Assembly (NCBI GenBank): GCA_002320385.1
Contig: DCKN01000047.1
Location: 1-23,627, forward strand
Direction of reading: 5' to 3'
Length of the DNA stretch: 23,627 nucleotides
Source: Proteobacteria bacterium UBA1673
Lineage (GTDB): Bacteria; Pseudomonadota; Gammaproteobacteria; Comchoanobacterales; Comchoanobacteraceae
A program made the position numbers and the translations under genes. The notes below the pieces were generated by a model. That model had not been told where the DNA came from. It saw nothing but the letters and a program-made list of their open reading frames with translations, and did no database searches. Positions within the stretch are counted from its first letter, which is position 1, and every line of letters starts with the position of its first letter. This document shows, piece by piece, positions 16,188 through 23,449 of this stretch.

Positions 16188-17153
16188 TTATTTATCATCA
16201 GTATGTTTCTGACTAAGGCAATGGATGATATTCTGCATATCTACAGGAATGCTCGCTTCAAAGTGACAGGTTTGATGGCTGATGGGATGGTTGAATACTA
16301 GCTTTTGGGCGTGTAGTGCTTGGCGGTTGAAGCGCGTTACGACAACTGCTTGCTCTGCTGGTAATTTTTGGAAACCGCGGTGGTGTCCATAGGTTTTATC
16401 CCCTAAAAGAGGATGGCCGATGTGTTGCATATGGACGCGTATCTGGTGTGTTCTTCCTGTTTCAAGATTAATTCGAATCAACGTGTAACCGGCAAGCCGT
16501 TGGATAAGACTTACATGACTTACGGCTGTTTTTGCTTGGCTGTTTGTACTCACAGCCATTTTCTGGCGATGTGTGGGATGTCTGCCAATGGGTTGGTTGA
16601 TCGTTAGTCCAGCTTTCATGGTGCCGTCAACAATGGCAAGATATTCTCTTTTGATCAATCTGTTTGCTAACATTTCCGTTAGTTTGAGATAACTTTGATG
16701 CGTTTTAGCAATCATCATGACGCCTGTTGTATCTTTATCCAATCGATGGACGATACCAGCTCGTGGTAGCAGTGCTAATTGAGGTGTATCGTGTAGTAGC
16801 GCATTCATCAGTGTGCCCTGGCGATTTCCAGCGCCCGGATGTACTACAAGCCCTGCGGGCTTATTGATAATCATCAGATCATCGTCTTCGTAACATTTGT
16901 CAAGGGGTATGTCTTCTGCCTGCTCCTTTGATTCTGCTTCTAGCTCGATATCAATATGAATGACTTGGCCATGAAGTACTTTGGTTTTTGTGCTGTTAAT
17001 GATTGCTTGATCAATACGTACTCGATCGCTTTTAATCCAAGTTTGTATTTGTGCGCGAGAATGATCCGTGATTTGCTTACTGAGCACAATATCAAGCCGC
17101 TGTTTGTCTTCTTTTTCGCTGACAATGTGTTGATAGTTTATTCGCTTTTTCAA
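16188..17153 (-). CDS. rluD: RluD, 23S rRNA pseudouridine synthase
   Basis: Makes the pseudouridines at 1911, 1915 and 1917 in helix 69 of 23S rRNA. The 321 residues have an N-terminal S4 RNA-binding domain (about 18-65, KQRLDIVLSK... RAQIQTWIKSDRV) and the RluA-type catalytic domain with the signature GIVHRLDKDTTGV; the aspartate falls at residue 139, the same number as in E. coli RluD. The start is TTG: upstream codons contain a stop and no ATG, and the N-terminus aligns well from here. It is divergent from bamD with a 74-base gap, as in E. coli, which supports RluD over RluA or RluC. Confidence 0.95.
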   Translation of the reverse strand: MKKRINYQHIVSEKEDKQRLDIVLSKQITDHSRAQIQTWIKSDRVRIDQAIINSTKTKVLHGQVIHIDIELEAESKEQAEDIPLDKCYEDDDLMIINKPAGLVVHPGAGNRQGTLMNALLHDTPQLALLPRAGIVHRLDKDTTGVMMIAKTHQSYLKLTEMLANRLIKREYLAIVDGTMKAGLTINQPIGRHPTHRQKMAVSTNSQAKTAVSHVSLIQRLAGYTLIRINLETGRTHQIRVHMQHIGHPLLGDKTYGHHRGFQKLPAEQAVVVTRFNRQALHAQKLVFNHPISHQTCHFEASIPVDMQNIIHCLSQKHTDDK

Positions 17154-17162
17154 TTTCAGGGA

Positions 17163-17192
17163 TTTACAATGATTTTAAAAGTGCATTATAAT
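17163..17192 (+). promoter_or_regulatory. Promoter of bamD in the bamD/rluD gap
   Basis: TTTACA (17163-17168) and a perfect TATAAT (17187-17192) are 18 bases apart; the start near 17199 leaves a leader of about 29 bases containing AAGGA. The box ATTATAAT is its own reverse complement, so it can also be read as TATAAT towards rluD. A second TTATAATAC copy lies 22 bases further on. Confidence 0.6.
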
Positions 17193-17216
17193 ACAATCCA
17201 CAAGACTTTATAATAC
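17186..17216. repeat. Direct repeat of a -10-like nonamer, 22-base period
   Basis: TTATAATAC occurs at 17186-17194 and again at 17208-17216. The period equals about two helical turns. The second copy is too close to the bamD start codon to be a normal -10 box for it. Confidence 0.5.
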
Positions 17217-17227
17217 TAAGGATGATT

Positions 17228-17989
17228 ATGAGTAAACTTTTTAGATTGAACAATCGTATCTCATTTTACACGATCATGATGTTCTCTATGGCTCTGTTCA
17301 TGGCAGGTTGTAGTGACTCAGGTTCTAAAACCGGTGAGAGTGAGGAAGTATTAAGTTATAAAGCTAAAAAACAATTAGCCGAAAAAAAGTATCAATCTGC
17401 CATTGATCCGCTTACCCATCTAAGTAATAACTATCAGGTAAGTGCCAGTGCTCAGACATATAAGCTTGAGTTAATGCATGCACAATATCAGGCTAAGGAA
17501 TATATGGATGCTATTGAGACGGCTAACCAGTATGTGAACTTATATCCGTTTGAACCTCATGTTGACTATGCGCTTTATATCAAAGCATCATCGTCATTAC
17601 GTGAATTCAAGGCTAGACACTGGATGACTCAGTCGATTTCTGAACGATTTGCCTTTACAGATACTGAAATTATTCATTCAGGTTTGGTTGCTGCTGATAC
17701 CCTGGTCACGGCTTATCCTAATAGTCAGTATCACGCTAAAGCCATTGATCTTAAGAGCCAAATGAGTGAAATTATTATGAAGAAAACCTTCAATATCGCT
17801 AAAGATTACCGTAATAATCATGCTTATGCTGGAAGTCAGCGACGTTTGACGGATGTAGTTACACATACGGAGTCCAAAAAGTTACTTCGAGATGCATTGA
17901 CGATGATGCGTGATAACTACACATCAATGAAGCAGCCTGAAAATGCTGCTATTATCGATAAAATCTTGACTGCTAATTGGAAGCGCTAG
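17228..17989 (+). CDS. bamD: BamD, outer-membrane assembly lipoprotein
   Basis: Essential lipoprotein of the BAM complex that inserts beta-barrel proteins into the outer membrane. The 253 residues (E. coli 245) begin with a lipoprotein signal peptide; the lipobox is FMAGC with the acylated cysteine at 28. The rest is helical and carries the TPR-like repeats of the family, for example KKQLAEKKYQSAIDPLTHL, AQYQAKEYMDAIETANQYV and the YPNSQYHAKAID stretch. An ATG at 17222 also exists but lies in the Shine-Dalgarno AAGGA (17218-17222), which sits five bases before the ATG at 17228. The divergent pairing with rluD is the classical gammaproteobacterial order. Confidence 0.93.
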   Translation: MSKLFRLNNRISFYTIMMFSMALFMAGCSDSGSKTGESEEVLSYKAKKQLAEKKYQSAIDPLTHLSNNYQVSASAQTYKLELMHAQYQAKEYMDAIETANQYVNLYPFEPHVDYALYIKASSSLREFKARHWMTQSISERFAFTDTEIIHSGLVAADTLVTAYPNSQYHAKAIDLKSQMSEIIMKKTFNIAKDYRNNHAYAGSQRRLTDVVTHTESKKLLRDALTMMRDNYTSMKQPENAAIIDKILTANWKR

Positions 17990-18042
17990 TGCCAACAGTG
18001 ATATTTGTTGACGTTGTTTGATGGTCTGGTTACAGTGATTGT

Positions 18043-18057
18043 GTTGACTTTGTCAAC
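18043..18057. repeat. Perfect inverted repeat downstream of bamD
   Basis: GTTGAC and GTCAAC flank TTT, 54 bases after the bamD stop. Six base pairs with a three-base loop can form a small hairpin; no T run follows. It may mark the bamD transcript end or bind a protein. Confidence 0.4.
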
Positions 18058-18195
18058 GACCCGTATCGCTGTTCATTACTGCCTATATTAGGTCATTGCG
18101 TTTGTTCTTTATACGAATAGAATTTACTATAATCGCGGATTATGCTTGCATGACGGGTTGTAATCTTCTGACTCTCGCATGTTCCCTTGATGTCA

Positions 18196-18570
18196 TTAGG
18201 GGCTTAGCAGGCAAATCAGTGCTCTAAATTCATTCTGCAAGGCGATCAAGGTGCGTATACAGTAATCGGTAGACATCGCATCTAAGGCGATTTGCTCTTC
18301 GCAACAAAACGTATGTATGATGTTTGAAGGTTCGCGTGATTCAGCCCCGGTTCCAATTAATATGAGCTCCGGTTGAAAATCGTTTTGCCACTTTTTAAGC
18401 GTGTCTAGGTTGACATCATCCATATCTGGTGCTTCTGCTAGAATGATACTGTCTTGTTTGCACAGAATGGTTTTGGTGTAAATATGATCGTTGACATGGA
18501 TCTTACCTGGAGAGTAGGTATGAAACCGTAATGGAGATTGATGTGCTTGTAGATGAACGTTCGTAGACAA
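18196..18570 (-). CDS. Mth938-domain protein (DUF498 family)
   Basis: A 124-residue soluble protein of the Mth938/DUF498 family, related to mitochondrial complex I assembly factor NDUFAF3. The conserved core is PELILIGTGAESREP (about residues 70-84), followed by an LDAMSTDYCIRTLIALQNE segment that matches the family's E-x-M-x-T-x-x-A-x-R-T-x-N stretch and the closing R-A-L-x-x-L-L. The biochemical role of bacterial members is not established. The start is TTG because no ATG precedes the family's first conserved strand (SPLRFHTYSPGKIHVNDHIY). It is divergent from pepN, 45 bases away, and its 3' end faces bamD across a 206-base gap. Confidence 0.8.
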   Translation of the reverse strand: MSTNVHLQAHQSPLRFHTYSPGKIHVNDHIYTKTILCKQDSIILAEAPDMDDVNLDTLKKWQNDFQPELILIGTGAESREPSNIIHTFCCEEQIALDAMSTDYCIRTLIALQNEFRALICLLSP

Positions 18571-18615
18571 TTTGATTTTTACACAGAACCATTTTAATAT
18601 GTCTAATCATTCCTC

Positions 18616-20253
18616 ATGAGACACGGCATGTCAAGTTCACAAACGTACTATTTGTCCGAATATAAGCGACCTGATTTTACAGTGCATAGCACCCAGTTAT
18701 TGTTTAAACTAGGCTTGGTCACAACGGTGGTAATCGGTGAGCTACAAATTGAGCGTCTGAATGATTCCGAGAAAATATTATGGTTAGACGGTGAGGAATT
18801 GACTTTGCACACAGTCTATGTCGATGGGAATCTTATTCCAGATGCATCACTTATCAGTCGTCCAGGCAAGCTAGGTATTCCTTGCGATCAGTCGCGTGCT
18901 CTCGTGAAGATTGAAGTTGCAATTTCACCTGAATCTAATTCTAGTTTGTCAGGATTGTATGTCTCTGGCAAAAGCCTTTGTACTCAGTGTGAGGCGCAGG
19001 GATTTAGGCGTATTATGTATAGTCTGGACCGCCCGGATGTGTTTTCGACTTATGATGTTGCTTTGATCTATGACATTAGCCAGTTTCCGGTCGTTGTAGC
19101 CGCAGGGCACTGCCAAGAAAGAAAATCGCTTAGCCATGGTTACGCGTACGCACGTTTTGTTGATTTAACCCCCAAGCCGACTTATTTGTTTGCATTGATT
19201 GCGGGGTATTTTCATACTTTGGAGAGTAGCTTGACGACCTGTGATGATCAACTGGTTCAGTTGTTTATTCATTTGCCCGTCCACTACTCACTCTCTCAGG
19301 TGGACTTTGCAATGGATGCGCTCAAGAAATCCATGTTATGGGATGAACAGGTCTTTAACTGTGTTTATGATTTAGATGCGTATCATATTGCTGGGTTCCC
19401 AGACTTTAATTTTGGTGCCATGGAAAATAAAGGCTTGAATATTTTTAATACCAGTACGTTGCTTGCTGATCCAAAAATCACCACCGATAGTGGTTATCTT
19501 CGTGTTTTATCTGTGGTTGGTCATGAGTATTTTCACAATTGGACTGGCAATCGAGTTGGGTGTGAAAATTGGTTTCAACTCAGTCTTAAAGAGGGTTTGA
19601 CGACGTATCGTGAAATGCGATTTGCTTGTGATATTTATGGCCCCACTGCTAGACTTGATTATATTCAATCATTGGTTGAAGGTCAATTTCGTGAGGATGC
19701 TGGACCAACAGCGCATCCTGTTATTCCTGATAGTTATCAAAAGATTGAAAATTTTTACACGAATACTATTTACACAAAGGGCTCAGAAATTTTGCGCATG
19801 CTTGAAGATATCATTGGGCGCGAATTTATCGATGAAGGTATTCAGCGCTATCTAAAGCGCTATGATGGCCAAGCAGTTTCGATGGATGCATTCTTGGCAA
19901 CAATGAATGAAATGACGTCATATGATTTATCTGATTTTTTTAAATGGTATAAGCAGATAGGAACACCGCTGGTCAGAATTCAATCTGATTATCGAATCCA
20001 TGATCAATCACTGATATTGACGATTACCCAAACTGCCAGTTCAATTGATCGACGTGCACGTTATCAACCGTTGATTATGCCTATAAAAGCAAGACTGTGG
20101 TCTGAAGATGGTACTGTGATTATTCCTGAAAATAACCAAGCCTGTGAAGTGGCTGATGATGGCACCTGGGTGACCGTAGTGCGAGCGCCCAAAACAGAGC
20201 TGGTATTGCACGGTGTCAATGAAAAGCCGTTGCTGTCTGCCTTTATTGGCTAG
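18616..20253 (+). CDS. pepN: PepN, aminopeptidase N: N-terminal and catalytic part, ended by an in-frame TAG
   Basis: Cytoplasmic M1-family zinc aminopeptidase that trims N-terminal residues from peptides. The 545 residues before the stop hold the N-terminal beta domain, the substrate-binding GAMEN (267-271), the zinc site HEYFH...E (His303, His307, Glu326 in LKEGLT), the catalytic tyrosine in YTKGSE (386) and the following beta-sandwich. The frame is then cut by TAG at 20251-20253, just before SAPV, which in E. coli PepN lies inside the protein (FSAPV). Beyond the TAG the same frame continues to the natural end (next entry); together they make 872 codons, the size of intact PepN (870 residues). 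The second ATG at 18628 aligns better with the E. coli N-terminus than the one given. Confidence 0.93.
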   Translation: MRHGMSSSQTYYLSEYKRPDFTVHSTQLLFKLGLVTTVVIGELQIERLNDSEKILWLDGEELTLHTVYVDGNLIPDASLISRPGKLGIPCDQSRALVKIEVAISPESNSSLSGLYVSGKSLCTQCEAQGFRRIMYSLDRPDVFSTYDVALIYDISQFPVVVAAGHCQERKSLSHGYAYARFVDLTPKPTYLFALIAGYFHTLESSLTTCDDQLVQLFIHLPVHYSLSQVDFAMDALKKSMLWDEQVFNCVYDLDAYHIAGFPDFNFGAMENKGLNIFNTSTLLADPKITTDSGYLRVLSVVGHEYFHNWTGNRVGCENWFQLSLKEGLTTYREMRFACDIYGPTARLDYIQSLVEGQFREDAGPTAHPVIPDSYQKIENFYTNTIYTKGSEILRMLEDIIGREFIDEGIQRYLKRYDGQAVSMDAFLATMNEMTSYDLSDFFKWYKQIGTPLVRIQSDYRIHDQSLILTITQTASSIDRRARYQPLIMPIKARLWSEDGTVIIPENNQACEVADDGTWVTVVRAPKTELVLHGVNEKPLLSAFIG

Positions 20254-21231
20254 TCTGCGCCAGTTAATCATGACGAAGGCTTATCGGCAGATGAATACGC
20301 CAAGCTTCTTGCCTATGAAACAGATCCATATGTCAAAATGCACAGTGCGAGACAATGTTGGTTGTCAGCATTGAGCCAGTCAGCCCTTCTGTCAGAAACG
20401 CTCAAGCAATCGCTTCAGGATGTGTTGTCAAAGTGGCAACAAGCGCCGGATCTTGTTCCTATCGTTTTTAATCTTCCATCTTTACAAATTGCTATGGAGA
20501 GTAGGCGGTCTTTCATACTTGATGACCTCATTCCCAGACGTCAGCAATTGCTTGATTTGTTAGCAACTTCTTGGCAGCAGGAGTGGTTGGAGATGTTTCA
20601 AGGTGTATCGTATCGTTTAAAAGGAGACTATGTCTGGCGGCGTGAGGACGTCGAAATGCGTGGATTACAAGGTTTATCTTTATCTATGCTGCTGCACGCT
20701 GATTACGATCAATATCATCATCTTGCTGAACAATTATTTGAACAGTCTGATAATGTGACAACCCGTGGTCATGTGCTGAGCGCTGTTTTGGCGCATCAAA
20801 GTGATTTGGGTTTACAATTGTTAGATCGTTTTGTTGCAGACGCCGATGGTCATGATCTTTTGATTAATCAATGGCTCTATTATGCAGCATTCCGTAAACA
20901 AAATGATCTATCTGCCATCGTAGCGTTATGTGAGGATCTGCGCTTTGATCTAAAACAACCTAATAGAGTAAGATCATGGTGTCATGGTTGGCTCAGTGGT
21001 AATTACAACTTGCTTCATCAAACTAGCGGCGAAGGCTATGAAGTCATGGCTGATGTAATCACTAAAGTTGATGCAATCAATCCGTTTACCTCCTCTCGTT
21101 TAATTGGTCCACTTATTCATTGGCAGTATTTTGATGCTGATCGGCAAAAACTCATGCGACAAATCTTGAAGAAGATTTTTGATCAGGGATGCTCGTCTAC
21201 CTTGCAAGAAAAAATTGCTGTTGCACTGTAA
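20254..21231 (+). pseudogene. pepN: PepN C-terminal helical domain, in frame after the TAG
   Basis: These 325 codons continue pepN in the same reading frame straight after the TAG, with no other stop and no frameshift. They encode the all-helical C-terminal domain that caps the active site in M1 enzymes. SAPVNHDEGLSADEYAKLLA and, near the end, NPFTSSRLIGPLIHWQYFDA align with E. coli PepN. If translated separately, the first ATG is at 20338 (297 residues), but it has no Shine-Dalgarno and would lack the first 28 conserved residues. The piece is made only if the TAG is read through, is reinitiated after, or is a sequencing error; otherwise the gene is freshly broken. Confidence 0.85.
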
Positions 21232-21689
21232 ATCTTGATCTATCCTGATTGTCATTGTTCTTCGTGCGGTTTGCGTCTCGGGATTATTTCGGTCTTTTAA
21301 TCATTGAATGAACACGAATTGCTTTTCCCCGTAACCATGCGGTCACTGGTTGATTATACGATGCACGATGGTGCGGTCTTGGCTAGTGTATGATTGTCCT
21401 AATCTCAATGCTTCCCTGCCTGTTCTATGCCAATGACCGCGACCATGACACCGTGCGCATATGAAAGCACGCTATTATGCATTCATTACTTTTGCATGGC
21501 GATGACATGTTTTTCATCGCAACGATTGCTAAATATAGACGCTTCGCATATTTTTGCAGGATTTTTTTAATTTTTTTACAAAAATGGTTGTCTCACTACG
21601 AAATGTTAACTTCAGCCTTGTACTGCGTGTCGACAGGCGTTAGTTGACTGGAGTCATCATTTCTCACGCTTTGCCAGTGTGGAAGTCAT
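21232..21689. other. 458-base gap without a gene, with several hairpins and T tracts
   Basis: No convincing coding frame on either strand. Hairpin-forming repeats are present at 21333-21351 (AACCATG paired with CA-TGGTT around CGGT, one bulged C), 21363-21374 (GCAC-GATG-GTGC) and 21499-21520 (GCGATGA and TCATCGC, eight-base loop). Two T7 tracts follow at 21562-21568 and 21571-21577 on the plus strand. It could be a small RNA locus, the pepN 3' region, or decayed sequence; no known RNA family was recognised. Confidence 0.4.
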
Positions 21690-23186
21690 TTAAAATACAT
21701 GCGATGGCTTGATGTTAAATTGATCATGGGTACATTCTTTTTCGTGCTTGTTTGTCTTTTGGCTAAACATCGAAAGCTTATAATTATCATGACCTTTTAG
21801 TTCGGAGAGTATTTGTTTATTGGTCGCACTTGCTTGTTGCAGAAGTGTCTGTAATCGGTTTGTTGATGTTCCTAAGGAAACTGATGGCTCACATTCTTCG
21901 GTCTCTAATCGTGTTCCCCAAGTCGCGGCGTGTTTTCTTTCTTTTTCGAATTTAGTTCCATTCTTATGATTTTTTTTCATCGTCCTTGCTTTGTTTTCTC
22001 GTATTTTATCGAGATCGATTGCACTTAATCTACCTAGAAAGTTAACATTGGCTAATTCGTCAGCCAATGAACGATGATTATTGCTAATTTGATACGGTCT
22101 TTCTTGATTGAGCTGAGCGATATTCGTCAAGTAATTTTGAAGTATTTCAGTGGTCAAGTTCTGGAGTTGATTGAATGGTTCTTTGTCAATATTTTCAATA
22201 TGTTCTCTGCATTCGATTAAACTGATATAAAAGATGATAAATACTTTTGGACATACCGTTTTTTGTGAAAGCTGGTGTGTGATAAACTTTGTCATCGTGA
22301 TGACATCGTCTTTACGATGATTTTGTTCGTAGATAAGTATTAGTAATGATTTTTTATTCATGTTTTTGACTTGTAGTGCAATTGCCATTTGATAGGCACT
22401 TAAGTGTTCAAGACTAATTTCAAGCATGCTTTTATATTGGCTCATTGCAATCAAGTGAAGGGTATTATTCCCGTTACTATCCTGTAGTAGAAGGCTATCT
22501 GTGAGCATAAGTGCGACATCTGTTATCGTCTCGCAACTTTGTTCGGGGTGCTTAATCAAATGATTAATTTCTTCGTATGACATTCTCGTGAGTAGTTGGA
22601 GAATGTGCTCACTGATGGTGATTTGTCGACTGTGCGCGTGCGTGTACCAGAACAGCGCTACGTTTTCAAAATGTAAATCGGATGATATGCTCAAGATTAG
22701 GTGATATATCTTGATATATTGCAAGAGTTCTACTAAGTGTTTTTCGTGCGTATTTTTTAGCTCGATGATTTTTTTTAACACGATATGCTGAATATTTTCA
22801 CCACTAAGGCTACAATGCGTTAACGCTAGCCCAATCAAAGTAATATCGTTTGATGCTAGTAAGGCTGTTTTTAAAAGACTCAGTATGCCTCTATGTGCTG
22901 CAAGATGAAGTGCTGATACCCCTTTGTTGTTCAGCTTGAGAAGTAGTGCATGCACTGTTGTAATGAGTGCGCTGCATGATTTTTGATTTGTTCGCGCTTG
23001 TATGTCTTTCAATAAATCAACGAGGAGTTTATTTACTAGGTCATGTCGTCCCGTCAGAATGAATATGTGGAATAAATTGTTCTCATGTGTGGTGGTCTCA
23101 CTCAATAAATCGGTGTTGTTTTGAATTATCTCACGCACTTTTGAGTAAGATTGATTTGCGCTGATGGCTTGTTGGATGGCGTGCAT
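21690..23186 (-). CDS. Ankyrin-like repeat protein, candidate effector
   Basis: A 498-residue soluble protein with degenerate ankyrin repeats. The clearest unit is NNKGVSALHLAAHRGILSLL (87-106); others are ENNLFHIFILTGRHDLVNKLL (36-55 region) and DSNGNNTLHLIAMSQYKSML (236-255). Between and after them the protein is helical, and the last 120 residues are highly charged (KARTMKKNHKNG, KFEKERKHA) and likely disordered. No signal peptide or membrane helix. Ankyrin proteins of Legionella and Coxiella are often type IV effectors; here this is inference from fold only, since no Dot/Icm genes are in the window. The ATG lacks an evident Shine-Dalgarno. The gene stands alone, pointing away from fabI. 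Confidence 0.72.
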   Translation of the reverse strand: MHAIQQAISANQSYSKVREIIQNNTDLLSETTTHENNLFHIFILTGRHDLVNKLLVDLLKDIQARTNQKSCSALITTVHALLLKLNNKGVSALHLAAHRGILSLLKTALLASNDITLIGLALTHCSLSGENIQHIVLKKIIELKNTHEKHLVELLQYIKIYHLILSISSDLHFENVALFWYTHAHSRQITISEHILQLLTRMSYEEINHLIKHPEQSCETITDVALMLTDSLLLQDSNGNNTLHLIAMSQYKSMLEISLEHLSAYQMAIALQVKNMNKKSLLILIYEQNHRKDDVITMTKFITHQLSQKTVCPKVFIIFYISLIECREHIENIDKEPFNQLQNLTTEILQNYLTNIAQLNQERPYQISNNHRSLADELANVNFLGRLSAIDLDKIRENKARTMKKNHKNGTKFEKERKHAATWGTRLETEECEPSVSLGTSTNRLQTLLQQASATNKQILSELKGHDNYKLSMFSQKTNKHEKECTHDQFNIKPSHVF

Positions 23187-23249
23187 GCGTATTTATTTAT
23201 TGGTTTTGGCAACAGACTAGCATGGTTTATTAGTTTTTTACATATGCCA

Positions 23250-23265
23250 GCATGAAGTTTCATGC
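23250..23265. repeat. Perfect 7-2-7 palindrome upstream of fabI
   Basis: GCATGAA and TTCATGC flank GT in the 263-base divergent gap between the ankyrin-like gene and fabI. Two more GCATG-containing stretches follow at about 23271 and 23282. The position fits an operator for either gene; no regulator is assigned. The rest of the gap is AT-rich and holds no convincing gene. Confidence 0.45.
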
Positions 23266-23449
23266 GCTTTGCATGCATCAATTGCATGATTGGTTCAAAG
23301 ATTTTGGTCACAACAGTTCTCAGTGTCGGTCAATGATCAATTTTTATCTTCATGATTTATTGCTATTCGTGTTGTTTGTGTTGTGCTGCAATTTATCCAC
23401 TAGGATCTTTTTTGTAGATGTGCTAGTATCAGACCGGAGGTAGTATTAT

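Noticed and set aside
20251..20253. Reassignment of TAG to an amino acid in the whole genome
   Set aside because: mraY, bamD, the HAD-like gene and the secreted four-cysteine protein all end with TAG at their expected lengths.
20230..20340. Frameshift as the cause of the split pepN
   Set aside because: Codons on both sides of the TAG are in the same frame and the 28 codons between the stop and the next ATG still match PepN.
21690..23186. Dot/Icm secretion signal at the C-terminus of the ankyrin-like protein
   Set aside because: The last 20 residues lack a clear glutamate block and have histidine at the third position from the end, so the signal cannot be claimed.
23252..23443. 63-codon plus-strand frame in the gap before fabI
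   Set aside because: It begins inside the GCATGAA palindrome, has no Shine-Dalgarno, and runs through the fabI Shine-Dalgarno. Its leucine and phenylalanine content reflects AT-rich DNA.
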